NCBI GenBank assembly: GCA_029247685.1
Contig: JAQWKT010000026.1
Span: forward strand, 1-63,309
Length of the DNA: 63,309 bases
Direction: 5' to 3'
From: Crocinitomicaceae bacterium
GTDB taxonomy: Bacteria > Bacteroidota > Bacteroidia > Flavobacteriales_D > Crocinitomicaceae
A program made the translations under genes and the position numbers. Below, in pieces: positions 18,260 to 28,800 of this stretch (positions are counted from its first letter, which is position 1; each line of letters opens with the position of its first letter). The notes under the pieces were generated by a model, which saw only the letters and a program-made list of their open reading frames with translations, was not told the origin of the DNA and searched no databases.

Positions 18260-18838
18260 ATGTTAGTATAATTAAATAATAAATTAATCTCTTCTGAGAT
18301 TTTTGAACGTAAATTTATATGTGACATTAGTGCATGTAAGGGGGCTTGTTGCGTTAAAGGAGATGCCGGAGCACCAATAGAATCTGATGAAATCATAAAG
18401 ATTGAAAATGATTTAGATAAAATAAAACCATTTATGAGACCAGAGCTTGCTTCAAAAATCTCAAAAAATAATTTTCATTATTCTATAAATGAAGGCGAGC
18501 ATATGGTTTCTCTTAACAAAGGAAAAGAATGTGTTTTTGTTACTTTTGATTCTAATGGAATCTCTAAGTGTTCTATTGAAATGGCATTTAGGGAAGGTAA
18601 AACAACCTTTTTAAAACCTATTTCATGCCATTTATATCCAATTCGAGTTAAATCATTTGTGGAATTTGAAGCGCTTAATTATGAAGAATGGGATATATGT
18701 AAAAAAGCATGTGACTTAGGAGAAAAGCACAATGTTCCTGTTTTTAGATTTTTAAAAGAACCGTTAATTAGAGCATTTGGAAATGACTTTTATAACGAAC
18801 TTGAAATCGTATCAAATGAATTAGAAAAAAAGGCTTAA
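18260..18838 (+). CDS. DUF3109 family protein, start region interrupted by an in-frame stop
   Basis: The frame codes for a typical DUF3109 protein of about 190 residues with a Cys-rich N-terminus, FICDISACKGACC followed by KGDAGAP, that probably binds a metal or Fe-S cluster; function unknown. The only upstream in-frame ATG is at 18260, but its fourth codon (18269-18271) is TAA; the frame is then open through to 18838. Starting at the next ATG (18434) would delete the whole cysteine motif. So there is either a nonsense change (a CAA to TAA substitution would suffice), a sequence error, or initiation at a non-AUG codon near 18272. The 3' end overlaps the coxA stop by 3 bases, convergently. Confidence 0.7.
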
Positions 18839-20655
18839 TGCTCTTCCTCTCCTTCTGCTAGAGGCACATTTTGAGGAATAAAATCTACATCAGACCCAGG
18901 TTTTGAATAGTCATAAGGCCATCTATGAACAGTAGGTAAGTCACCAGGCCAATTTCCATGAATATGTTCTACCGGTGTAGTCCATTCTAGAGTAGTTGAA
19001 TTCCAAGGGTTTTGTGGAGCTTTAGGTCCTCTATAAATACTATAAAAGAAATTGAATAAGAAGATTAGTTGAGCCAATGCTGCCATAATAGCAAATCCAG
19101 TAATTATAACATTTAGATCCATCATCATGTCCAAGCTGTTAGTATCAAATTCTTCATATACAGAATAATTATAATACCTTCTTGGGGCACCTGCAATTCC
19201 AACAAAATGCATTGGGAAGAAAACTCCATAGGCACCAATTAAGGTTAACCAAAAGTGTACATAACCAAGTCTTGTGTTTAGCATTTTCCCATACATTTTT
19301 GGAAACCAATGATATACTCCGGCAAACATTCCAAAGACAGCAGACATTCCCATAACAATATGAAAGTGAGCAACCACAAAATAGGTGTCATGGATAGCAA
19401 TATCCAACGCCGAATCCGCTAAAATAATCCCAGTGACTCCACCAGTTATAAATGTAGATACCAAAGCAATTGCAAATAACATAGCAGGAGTAAAGATTAT
19501 AGAGCCTCTCCAAAGAGTTGTTAGGTAATTAAATACCTTAATAGCAGATGGTATAGCTATTAAAAGGGTGGTAAATACAAATACGCTTCCAAGAAATGGA
19601 TTCATTCCCGTGACAAACATGTGGTGTCCCCAAACAATGAATGATAGAAATCCAATAGCTAATATAGACGCAATCATGGCACGATATCCAAAAATTGGTT
19701 TTCTTGAATTTGTCGCAATTATTTCAGAAGATAAACCAAGTGCTGGAAGTAATACAATATATACTTCGGGATGTCCTAGAAACCAAAATAAATGCTCAAA
19801 TAACAAAACAGAACCTCCATGATTAGTTAACATTTCTCCTTGAACAATAATGTCGGATAGATAAAAACTAGTTCCCGCCATTCTATCCATAATAAGTAAA
19901 AGAGCCGCAGATAGAAGAACAGGGAATGATAAAACCCCTAAAATTGCGGTTACAAAAAAGGCCCAAATAGTAAGTGGCATTCTAGTCATCTTCATGCCTA
20001 CTGTTCTTAAGTTAAAGACAGTAACAATATAATTAAGACTACCTAATAAGGATCCTGCAATAAATATTGCCATGGAAAACAACCATAATGTCATTCCTAA
20101 ACCAGAGCCAGAGATTGCTTGAGGCAATGCAGAAAGTGGCGGATAGATTGTCCATCCAGCCATTGCTGGTCCTGTGTGCACAAACATAGAAACTACCATT
20201 AGAACAGAGGAAAGAAAGAAAAACCAGTAGGAAAGCATGTTTAAAAAGCCTGAAGCCATATCCCTTGCTCCTAATTGAAGTGGAATTAACAGATTAGAAA
20301 AGGTTCCAGATAATCCACCGGTTAATAAAAAGAAAACCATGATAGTACCATGAATAGTTACTAATCCTAGATACATGTCTTCAGAAAGAACTCCCTCAGG
20401 AGCCCACTTTTCCCCTAGAAAAAACGAAAGCGTTTCGAAGCTTTCTCCTGGCCAAGCCAGTTGAAGCCTAAATAAAATCGAAAGAAGCATGGCAATGACT
20501 CCCATAAATACAGCAGTGATTAAAAACTGCTTTCCAATCATTTTGTGGTCCTGAGAAAAGATATATTTAGAAACAAAGTGTTCTTCATGGTGATGATCGT
20601 CATGATGATCATCGTGTTTTCCATGGTTTTTAATTTCTTCCGAGATTGAAGCCAT
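18835..20655 (-). CDS. coxA: Cytochrome c oxidase subunit I
   Basis: A 606-residue haem-copper oxidase subunit with about 12 membrane helices that reduces oxygen and pumps protons. The GHPEVYI motif carries the His-Tyr pair at the CuB site, followed by WGHHMFVTGMN with two further CuB histidines, and HFHIVMG near the haem ligands. It is type A by these motifs. The N-terminus is unusual in holding eight histidines among residues 11-26 with several Asp and Glu, before the first helix. It is the last gene of the act-cox operon, 38 bases after coxB. Confidence 0.96.
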   Translation of the reverse strand: MASISEEIKNHGKHDDHHDDHHHEEHFVSKYIFSQDHKMIGKQFLITAVFMGVIAMLLSILFRLQLAWPGESFETLSFFLGEKWAPEGVLSEDMYLGLVTIHGTIMVFFLLTGGLSGTFSNLLIPLQLGARDMASGFLNMLSYWFFFLSSVLMVVSMFVHTGPAMAGWTIYPPLSALPQAISGSGLGMTLWLFSMAIFIAGSLLGSLNYIVTVFNLRTVGMKMTRMPLTIWAFFVTAILGVLSFPVLLSAALLLIMDRMAGTSFYLSDIIVQGEMLTNHGGSVLLFEHLFWFLGHPEVYIVLLPALGLSSEIIATNSRKPIFGYRAMIASILAIGFLSFIVWGHHMFVTGMNPFLGSVFVFTTLLIAIPSAIKVFNYLTTLWRGSIIFTPAMLFAIALVSTFITGGVTGIILADSALDIAIHDTYFVVAHFHIVMGMSAVFGMFAGVYHWFPKMYGKMLNTRLGYVHFWLTLIGAYGVFFPMHFVGIAGAPRRYYNYSVYEEFDTNSLDMMMDLNVIITGFAIMAALAQLIFLFNFFYSIYRGPKAPQNPWNSTTLEWTTPVEHIHGNWPGDLPTVHRWPYDYSKPGSDVDFIPQNVPLAEGEEEH

Positions 20656-20693
20656 TGTTGTTAATTTTATTATTTGTTAATGAAAAACAAGTA

Positions 20694-21884
20694 TTATGCT
20701 CCTGATGAGCCAAAATACTTGTTTTTAAATGTATCTTTTTGTTTATTTTTCCACCATTTACTAAATTCTTTTTTGTTAAGAACAACTACCATCATTTTCA
20801 TTTTGTAATGCGCACCTCCACATATTTTGTTACACATTAGGATAAAGTTGAACTTGTTGTTGTTCATTTTTTTACGCATTTCTTTGGTGGTGATATTTGG
20901 CGTAAATTTCATTCTTGTTTGTATTCCTGGTACACAGTTAATTTGCGCTCTAAAGTGAGGGAAATAAGCAGAATGGATAATGTCTCTTGATCTTAATTTT
21001 ATTTCTAATGGCTCATCTACACACAAATACAATGTGTCCTTTTGAATAATGTCATCCCATACATCGATGTCATTCTTTGCGTTATGGTGCTTTTTCATTT
21101 GTGTTAGCAATCTTGCTAAACGTTCTTTTCTTGATAGCGTAACATTCATGGCAGAAATAACAGAGTCATTAAAAACCAATTTCTCATTATTTAATCGATC
21201 TTTAATACTATTGATTCCTGTTGGACCTTCAATCATATCAACTAATGCACTATCAATTGTTTCTTTTGTCACTAAACCTAACTCATTTGTGCCAAGAGTT
21301 AATTTATAATCAAATTTTCCAAGTTTGTTGTTTTCGCCAGCATATCTAGCTGTCCAATCAAATTGTTTGGCATAAAGCTCAATTACTCGAGCATTTTTTG
21401 GAGATTCTGCAGTTAAATCTCCCCACAGATTCAGTCCTAAAACGATTATTACAGCCAATACAACTGCAGGAACAACAGTCCATATAATTTCTAATTTATT
21501 ATTGTGTGGGTAATAGAACGCTTTTACTCCAGGTTTTTTCACGTATTTATACGAAAAGAAAAACAACAAGGCATTTGTTATGAAAAATATGAATAAAACA
21601 ATGACAAAATTTAAATTAAGTAACCAATCCGTTTCGATCCCTTCTACCGAAGCAGCGATACCTCTACCAGTCCATCCATATTTGAGCATAAGATAAATCA
21701 AACCTCCTGACTGAATGAACATAAAGGCAAGCATTAATTTTGCATTTAATTGATTGTCTCTATAGGTTATTTCATGTTCCTTTTTATCTCTTAGTTTAGA
21801 AACTAGCTCATAAACACGAACCAATTGAGCAATGGCTATGACACCTAGAATAATTACTAAAAGAACAATTAATTTACTTTCCAT
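20694..21884 (-). CDS. coxB: Cytochrome c oxidase subunit II
   Basis: A 396-residue membrane protein with a first hydrophobic segment at 2-23 and two further helices, then a periplasmic cupredoxin domain. The aromatic AKQFDW motif and the CuA ligands (His in DIIHSAYFPHF, two Cys and His and Met in CNKICGGAHYKMKM) are all present, so it should accept electrons from cytochrome c. A long insertion of about 80 residues lies between QFDW and the CuA site, which makes it longer than E. coli or mitochondrial versions. No cytochrome c domain is fused at the C-terminus. Confidence 0.95.
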   Translation of the reverse strand: MESKLIVLLVIILGVIAIAQLVRVYELVSKLRDKKEHEITYRDNQLNAKLMLAFMFIQSGGLIYLMLKYGWTGRGIAASVEGIETDWLLNLNFVIVLFIFFITNALLFFFSYKYVKKPGVKAFYYPHNNKLEIIWTVVPAVVLAVIIVLGLNLWGDLTAESPKNARVIELYAKQFDWTARYAGENNKLGKFDYKLTLGTNELGLVTKETIDSALVDMIEGPTGINSIKDRLNNEKLVFNDSVISAMNVTLSRKERLARLLTQMKKHHNAKNDIDVWDDIIQKDTLYLCVDEPLEIKLRSRDIIHSAYFPHFRAQINCVPGIQTRMKFTPNITTKEMRKKMNNNKFNFILMCNKICGGAHYKMKMMVVVLNKKEFSKWWKNKQKDTFKNKYFGSSGA

Positions 21885-21904
21885 TTTATCTGCAAATTTT
21901 CAAA

Positions 21905-23113
21905 TTAAATTTCATGATGTAAACTTTCATCCAAAAACGGGTGATTAACAGGCATGAGTGGGGCTTTGGTTAAATTATTTAAAACAACTCTAATAAAAAT
22001 TCCAGCCATTAAAATAGCCATACCAACTTCCATAAATCCGATGTGCGCATTAGCACCTAATGAGCCTCCTGTTATCATTATATAAACATCTGTCCAATGC
22101 CCACAAAGAATAATTACTCCAATCAAAGAAAGTATACCTGTATTTCTTTTTGAATCACGAGACATAAGAATTAACATAGGGAAAGCGAAATTGACAACAA
22201 ACATGGTGAAATATAGAGCTTGAAAGTTTTCTACTCGCATCATATAATAACTAACTTCTTCACCAATGTTTGCATACCAAATAAGCATGTACTGTGAAAA
22301 AAACAGATAGGACCATAAAAATGAAGTGGCAAAAATCCATTTTCCAATATCATGTATATGTGAATCATTGACTCTTTCTAGGTAGCCTAGTTTCTTTAAA
22401 TAGATTACCGTTAAAACAATTACGACCATTGCTGTACACCACATTCCGGCAAATGTATACCAACCAAATAGGGTAGAGAACCAATGTACATCAATAGACA
22501 TTATCCAATCCCATGATGAAGTCGAACTAAATACTGCAAAAAACACCAAAAACATCGCTCCTCTTTTATAATTTTTAAAATGAAGCTCTGTTCCACCTAT
22601 ACGGTCTTCTTCTAAAGATCTTTTTTTGAATCCATTTAAGAAAAGGTAGTATACCGTAAAATAAATAATGGTTCTTATCCAGAAAAATCCTTTGCTTAAA
22701 TACCAGGTTTTACCTGCAATTAGCTCATCATAATGATGATTAGTTGGGTCAATTACGTCTGGATCCATCCAACCATAAATGTGAGCACCATCCATTAATG
22801 TTATGATAAGAAGGGTTATTCCTAAAATACCCATTCCATAGGGAAGGAAACCAGCAATACTTTCTATAACTCTTTTAACACTTGCATACCAGCCCGTTTC
22901 AGTAGCATATTGTAGGGCTAAGAAAAATAATGCACCTAGACCAAGCGCAAAGAAAAAGAAGGCATTAACAAGCCCACTTGATAAAAGTCTAGTTACAAAA
23001 TGATGACTTTCATAATTTAATGCAATTCCTAGTAAAGTGAATACTGCCCCTATAATGATCAAGAGTAATGTTACTTTTTTTGCTTTGTTAGGTATTGAAA
23101 ATTCCATGCTCAT
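21905..23113 (-). CDS. actF: Alternative complex III subunit ActF (quinol:cytochrome c oxidoreductase membrane subunit)
   Basis: A 402-residue membrane protein with about ten helices and no cofactor motif, similar in layout to ActC but shorter. In alternative complex III, ActF is the second large membrane subunit and is thought to take part in proton movement and complex assembly. Family features seen here include the SSWDWIMSIDVHWFSTLFGWY block near residues 195-215. The start overlaps the actE stop by one base, and the gene order actE-actF-coxB is the standard one in Bacteroidota. Confidence 0.9.
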   Translation of the reverse strand: MSMEFSIPNKAKKVTLLLIIIGAVFTLLGIALNYESHHFVTRLLSSGLVNAFFFFALGLGALFFLALQYATETGWYASVKRVIESIAGFLPYGMGILGITLLIITLMDGAHIYGWMDPDVIDPTNHHYDELIAGKTWYLSKGFFWIRTIIYFTVYYLFLNGFKKRSLEEDRIGGTELHFKNYKRGAMFLVFFAVFSSTSSWDWIMSIDVHWFSTLFGWYTFAGMWCTAMVVIVLTVIYLKKLGYLERVNDSHIHDIGKWIFATSFLWSYLFFSQYMLIWYANIGEEVSYYMMRVENFQALYFTMFVVNFAFPMLILMSRDSKRNTGILSLIGVIILCGHWTDVYIMITGGSLGANAHIGFMEVGMAILMAGIFIRVVLNNLTKAPLMPVNHPFLDESLHHEI

Positions 23114-23895
23114 TACATTGAATTATTTACGGTTATTGTATCCTTTATTATTTCAACATCAGTAGAATTAGATTGTTCTACCTTTGAAGTATCTTTTTTT
23201 CCATACTCTGGATCTTGAAATTTTCTTATATAATGAACTAAAGTCCAAATTTCTTTTTTGTTTATTAGAGGCCCATGCGCACCCATTGCACCTTTTCCAT
23301 AATAAATGGAATAAAATATTTGTCCGTTAGAAAGGTCTTTTCTGTCTGCATATGCAGGTACTCCAGTATAAGCGCCACTTTTTACCATTGGGCCATTTCC
23401 GTCTCCTTTTTCACCATGACAGTGTGCACACATATAGCTATAAATCTTTTTCCCTTCCTCAAAAATCTCTTTAGAATTAGTTGAATCAATATGAATTGGA
23501 TTGATTTTGTCGTTTGCCGCTAATTCATATTCATTTTTATTAGAGAATACATAATCTACTAATCCATGAGTTTGTTGAAACTCAATACCAGGTTTGCGTT
23601 TGTAAGGAAGCATTAACTCAACAAGTTCTTTATCAGTACCGTAATATGGGATAGTTCCTATAGGTGGTGTTTTTGCGGAAAGTTTTTTTGCTAATTCAGG
23701 GTTTTGTTTATTTCTTATTTCTGCATAATCGACATATGGCTCTACGGCTGGGGATCGGTACATATCTGGCATATATTCTAAACCAGAACTATCTTTGTTT
23801 TCGACACATCCCACTAATAAAAATGTTATAAAGAATAAAGTTATTCCTGTATTTCTAACAAGTAAATTATTTATGTAAATAGTTCTTTTATTCAT
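23113..23895 (-). CDS. actE: Alternative complex III subunit ActE, monohaem cytochrome c
   Basis: A 260-residue lipoprotein-like cytochrome. The N-terminal hydrophobic segment ends in LLVGC (about residues 26-30), suggesting lipid anchoring at the periplasmic face. The single haem motif is CAHCH, with the distal methionine expected in the later MGAHGP region. ActE carries electrons from the complex to the terminal oxidase or to soluble cytochrome c. The start ATG is at 23893-23895. It lies between actD (13 bases) and actF (one-base overlap). Confidence 0.92.
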   Translation of the reverse strand: MNKRTIYINNLLVRNTGITLFFITFLLVGCVENKDSSGLEYMPDMYRSPAVEPYVDYAEIRNKQNPELAKKLSAKTPPIGTIPYYGTDKELVELMLPYKRKPGIEFQQTHGLVDYVFSNKNEYELAANDKINPIHIDSTNSKEIFEEGKKIYSYMCAHCHGEKGDGNGPMVKSGAYTGVPAYADRKDLSNGQIFYSIYYGKGAMGAHGPLINKKEIWTLVHYIRKFQDPEYGKKDTSKVEQSNSTDVEIIKDTITVNNSM

Positions 23896-23908
23896 CTGTT
23901 AGGTATTA

Positions 23909-24445
23909 TTATTCCCTTGATTTTTTATCAAATTCAACAATTCCGGTTTCTTTAACTAATGTCTCTAATTCTTTAAGAGAAAATTTTTGGTTTTCATCGG
24001 TTCTTATTTCCATAACAAATCGGTCATCCGTTGTTCGAGGATCTGGATTTTGAGCAGGCATACCAGGAAGTGTTTTATTTCTTAAAAAGTAAGTTATAGC
24101 CATCCCATGTGCAGCACATAAAACCGTAAACTCAAATGTTACAGGTATAAATGCCAAGATGTTTTCTAAATAAGAGAAGTTTGGCTTTCCACCAATGTTC
24201 ATTGGCCAATCAACAACCATCATATATCTCATTCCAACAGTTGCTAGTACAGTACCGGTTAATCCATATAGGAATGCCATTATTCCTAACCTAGTATCCT
24301 TGATTCCAATTATTGGATCTATTCCATGAACCGGAAATGGAGAAAATACTTCTGTAATCTTGACGCCTTTTGAAACAAGCTTTTTAGCTCCATCTTTCAA
24401 GATGTCGTCATCATCATACATTGCATATATTATTGTTTCAGCCAT
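23909..24445 (-). CDS. actD: Alternative complex III subunit ActD (DUF3341)
   Basis: A 178-residue protein of the DUF3341 family with a soluble N-terminal alpha/beta part and two membrane helices (about residues 60-80 and 100-120). It has no redox cofactor and is a structural membrane subunit of alternative complex III. FSPFPVHGID near residues 35-44 is a family hallmark. It is 13 bases downstream of actC and 13 bases before actE. Confidence 0.92.
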   Translation of the reverse strand: MAETIIYAMYDDDDILKDGAKKLVSKGVKITEVFSPFPVHGIDPIIGIKDTRLGIMAFLYGLTGTVLATVGMRYMMVVDWPMNIGGKPNFSYLENILAFIPVTFEFTVLCAAHGMAITYFLRNKTLPGMPAQNPDPRTTDDRFVMEIRTDENQKFSLKELETLVKETGIVEFDKKSRE

Positions 24446-24458
24446 TTTTTTTAATCAA

Positions 24459-25841
24459 TTAGTGATCTTTTTTTGTGTCATTTTTATAGGATTCTCCAGA
24501 GCTTTTTAATATGGTTTTTAATTCGTTTAACGCTAATACCGGGAAAAATCTTGCAAAGAGTAGAAAGAAAACGGAAAACAAACCAATTGTACCTATAAAA
24601 ATACCAATATCAATATGTGTAGGGTAGAACATACTCCAAGAGGATGGCAAGTAATCTCTATGTGTAGAGGTTACAATAATAACAAATCTTTCAAACCACA
24701 TTCCAATATTTACCACTATTGATATAAAGAATGTAAACAATAAACTTCTTCTTAATTTTTTAAACCACATTAGCTGCGGAGAAATAACGTTGCATGTCAT
24801 CATGGACCAGTATGCCCACCAATATGGTCCCGAAAGTCTATTTATAAATGCATAAGATTCATATTCTACTCCTGAATAGAATGAAATAAACAATTCTGTA
24901 ATATAAGCCACACCAACAATAGATCCGGTTACCATAATTACGATGTTCATGTACTCTACATGTCTAGTATGAATATATGCTTCAAGACTCATTGCCTTTC
25001 TCATAATCAACAGCAAGGTTTGAACCATTGCAAATCCAGAGAAAACGGCACCAGCAACAAAATATGGAGGGAAAATAGTAGTATGCCATCCTGGTATAAC
25101 AGAGGTAGCAAAGTCAAAAGATACAATGGAGTGAACCGAAAAAACTAAAGGTGTTGCAAGACCTGCAAGAACTAAAGAAATGTTTTCAAATCGATTCCAA
25201 TGCTTTGCTCTTCCTGACCATCCAAAAGCGAGTATGGAATACATTTTTTTGGCTAATGGTTTTTTAGCTCGATCTCTAATAGTTGCAAAATCAGGGATTA
25301 GTCCAATATACCAAAACACTAGTGAAACTGATAAATAAGTTGAAATTGCAAAAACATCCCATAGAAGAGGGGAGTTGAAATTTACCCAAAGGGATCCAAA
25401 TTGATTCGGTAGCGGAATAGTCCAATACCCTAACCATAATCGCCCCATATGAATCAATGGAAATAATCCAGCCATGAATACAGCAAAAATAGTCATTGCC
25501 TCAGCAGATCGGTTAATTGCCATTCTCCATTTTTGTCTAAAGAGTAATAAAACGGCAGATATTAATGTTCCTGCATGTCCTATTCCAACCCACCATACAA
25601 AATTGGTGATATCCCAGGCCCATCCAACAGTTTTATTTAACCCCCAAGTACCTACACCAGTGCCTAAAAGGTATAAAATACAACCAACACCATATAGCCC
25701 TATAACAAGGGCAATACTAAATAAGATGTACCACATTCTTGGTGCTTTGTCTTCAATAGAACGACAAACATCTTCCGTGATATCATGATAGGTTTTATGC
25801 CCTAAAATTAATGGTTCACGTATGGCTGATTCTTTATGCAT
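24459..25841 (-). CDS. actC: Alternative complex III subunit ActC (NrfD/PsrC family)
   Basis: A 460-residue NrfD-like integral membrane protein with about ten helices. In alternative complex III it forms the quinol-binding site next to the Fe-S subunit ActB. Family segments include WVGIGHAGTLISA near residues 83-95 and FPPYFVAGAVFSGFAM near 256-271. It is the third gene of the operon, 30 bases after actB. Confidence 0.93.
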   Translation of the reverse strand: MHKESAIREPLILGHKTYHDITEDVCRSIEDKAPRMWYILFSIALVIGLYGVGCILYLLGTGVGTWGLNKTVGWAWDITNFVWWVGIGHAGTLISAVLLLFRQKWRMAINRSAEAMTIFAVFMAGLFPLIHMGRLWLGYWTIPLPNQFGSLWVNFNSPLLWDVFAISTYLSVSLVFWYIGLIPDFATIRDRAKKPLAKKMYSILAFGWSGRAKHWNRFENISLVLAGLATPLVFSVHSIVSFDFATSVIPGWHTTIFPPYFVAGAVFSGFAMVQTLLLIMRKAMSLEAYIHTRHVEYMNIVIMVTGSIVGVAYITELFISFYSGVEYESYAFINRLSGPYWWAYWSMMTCNVISPQLMWFKKLRRSLLFTFFISIVVNIGMWFERFVIIVTSTHRDYLPSSWSMFYPTHIDIGIFIGTIGLFSVFFLLFARFFPVLALNELKTILKSSGESYKNDTKKDH

Positions 25842-25871
25842 TATTTAATGTTTTTAAATTAATGACTGTCA

Positions 25872-28800
25872 TTAATGTGTATTTTTTTTAGCGTCATGAT
25901 GATTAGCCGCCCCATGATGCTTTGATTTTTGCAACTTAGCTAAATCTTTATTTTCCTCATTACGAACTTTAGTTTTGTACCAAACATTTGGCTTAACACC
26001 AACTTCTTCAAGAGCTTGATAAGACCTTTGATCCACTGAATCTTTTCGGATTAAAGAGTTTTTATCATTCCAATCCCCAAAAGAGATAGCATCAGCCGGA
26101 CATGAACTAGCACAAGCACAATCCACATCTCCATCTTTAATAGCTCTTCCCTCTTTTTTAGCAACCAATTTAGCAGCTTGAATTTCTTGAACACAAAAAG
26201 AACATTTCTCCATAACACCTCTAGTTCTGACAGTAACATCTGGATTTAAAACCATTCTACCTATATCATCTTGTGCTGGGTTTACTTCTGTGAACTTTTT
26301 GTATGATGGATAATTGAACCAATTAAATCTACGAACCTTGTATGGGCAGTTATTTGCACAATATCTAGTTCCAATACAACGATTGTAGGTCATTTGATTA
26401 AGACCTTCGTTGCTATGTGTTGTTGCAGCAACAGGACAAACTGTTTCACATGGGGCATGATTACAATGTTGACACATCATCGGCATATGAACAACTTTAG
26501 GATTTAAAGATGCAATTTCAGCATCACTTAAATTAAAATTATCCTTATCTTTTTTAGTTCCAATGGCTGCTTCTTCATCAGAGGAGAAATATCTATCAAT
26601 TCGTATCCAATGCATTTCCCGACCTCTTCGAACTTCATCTTTTCCAACGACAGGAATATTGTTTTCAGATTGACAAGCGATAAGACATGCTCCACAACCA
26701 AAACAGGCGTTTAGATCAATAGCCATCCCCCAACGATGACCAATGTTTTCAACTGGGTGTGCATCCCATAAATCAAACTCTGAAATAGGTGCTTCAACAT
26801 GATTTCCATGTTTGTCTAGTTTTTGAAGTGTGTGTTTTGGGTTATATGCATCACGCTTTTCTTTTTTATAAATACCTAGTGTAGTTTCTCTTACAATGGA
26901 ATGTCTTCCCATTACCGTAGAATGTATTTGCGTAGAGGCAATTAAATATTTTTCATCTGATCTTACTAAAGAACCAATTGTAGAGTATTGGTTGCACCCA
27001 TCAATGTTTTTAATTAGAGGGAAAACGTTTTGACCAATTGGTTTAGGTTTGTTGTTTTTTCCTAATACATAGCCACCATATTCTTTCGTCTGAAATGCTG
27101 CTTTTCCAATCTTTTCTCCATTTCCTCCTCTTCCATATCCTAATGCTACCCCTACAGTGCCTTTAGTTTGACCAGGCAGAGGGTATACAGGCAATGTGAT
27201 TTTATTCTTGCCAACAGTAAGCGTAGCTAAATTTAATCCATTTTCTTGATCGAAAGTTGTAGCATAACCTTTAGCTTTCATCTCATAAGGATTCATCGTA
27301 AAATAGTTGTCCCATGTCACTTTAGACATAGGGTCAGGTAATTCTTGAAGCCAAGGGTTACCTGCTTGTGTACCAGATCCAATTCCAGTTTTTTGATAAA
27401 AAATAACTTCAGTAGTTCCGTTCCCTTTTTTTACTTTAGATATTTGTCGAACATCTATAAAGTCAGAAACCCCTTCTTCTTTTTCATCTTCTATATTAAT
27501 ACAGCTATTGTGAATAGCCATATTCCAATTGTTTTTAGTGGTTAAATTCTTAGTCCAATTATTCTTGATATAATTGTATCCATTTCGAGAATTCTTTCCA
27601 TCTCTTTCTTGTATGTTACCACTCCAAATAAGTAGGCATTCAAGAAAGTTTGAAGTGTCATATATTGGTCTTATGGTAGGTTGTGAAATGGAATAATGAC
27701 CAGTTTTAGGATTGTGGTCATTCCAAACTTCTAGAGAGTGAGATTCTGCACAAACTATTTCACAGTTTGAAGCTGTTTCATCCATGTGCATAGAGAAACA
27801 AACCGTGTTTTTTCTTTTCTTTAATGCTTTTGCAAGATCTCTTCCTTTTGGATGAGTGTATACAGGATTAACTCCTTGAAAAATAATTAGATCAGATCCA
27901 TTTCCACTAATAATAGAGTCAATTAAATCATTTGTTTTCTTATCATCTCCTTTAAAAAGGTGAATTTGATTTCCAGTAAAGATTGTGGTTCCGTAAGTTG
28001 AAAGACTGTTGTTTAGTTTATTTACTAAAAGTTGAATGGATTTATTGTTTGATCCAGAAACAATGAGTGATTCGTTTTTGGTTTCAATTAGTGAATTAAT
28101 CGCTTTGTCAGCAATATTTTTGATTGCACTATTTAGTTTTGGCTTGGCAACATTAGAGTCAAATGAATGAAGGATATATTCAAGTACAGCTTGTTCCTCC
28201 GAAGGTTTAATCATTGCTCGGTAATCGGCGTTTGAACCAGTTATAGAATGATTGGATTCAAATTGAAAATGTTTTGACATCCAATCTTTGTCTGGGTTTC
28301 TTGAATATCCATATTGATGTTGAAATTGCGTTGCAAAAAGCCATGTGGAAAGAAAATCTGCACCAAAACTGATAATCGTTTTTGCCTTTGAAAAGTCATA
28401 ATCTGGAATAAGTTCTACTCCAAAATTCTCAAGGTTTGCTTTTCTTATCGCATTATAGGAAACCGCATCATATTGTATATGATTCAACGCTTTTCCTTGT
28501 CGCTTTAAAGAAGCATTAAAATCTTCTATAGCTTTTGATGTTGAAGGACTAATAATAGACCCGGACAATAAAGTAACAGTTTTTGAATTTTCAATTGCAA
28601 CTTTTAAAGAGGTGTCAATATTTGACCATTTACTCTGCTTCCCTTTAATTGTTGGTTTTTGAATACGAGAGCTATCGTACAAGCCCAATACAGAAGCAAT
28701 AACTGGAGGAGTAGTGTTTCCTTTTGTAAATCCAAAGTCTTTATTTCCTTTAATATGTATAGGTCTACCTTCTCTAGTTTTAACAAGTATGTTTGTATAT

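Noticed and set aside
18434-18838. Short version of the DUF3109 gene starting at 18434
   Set aside because: It would cut off the conserved FICDISACKGACC motif, which is clearly encoded in frame upstream.
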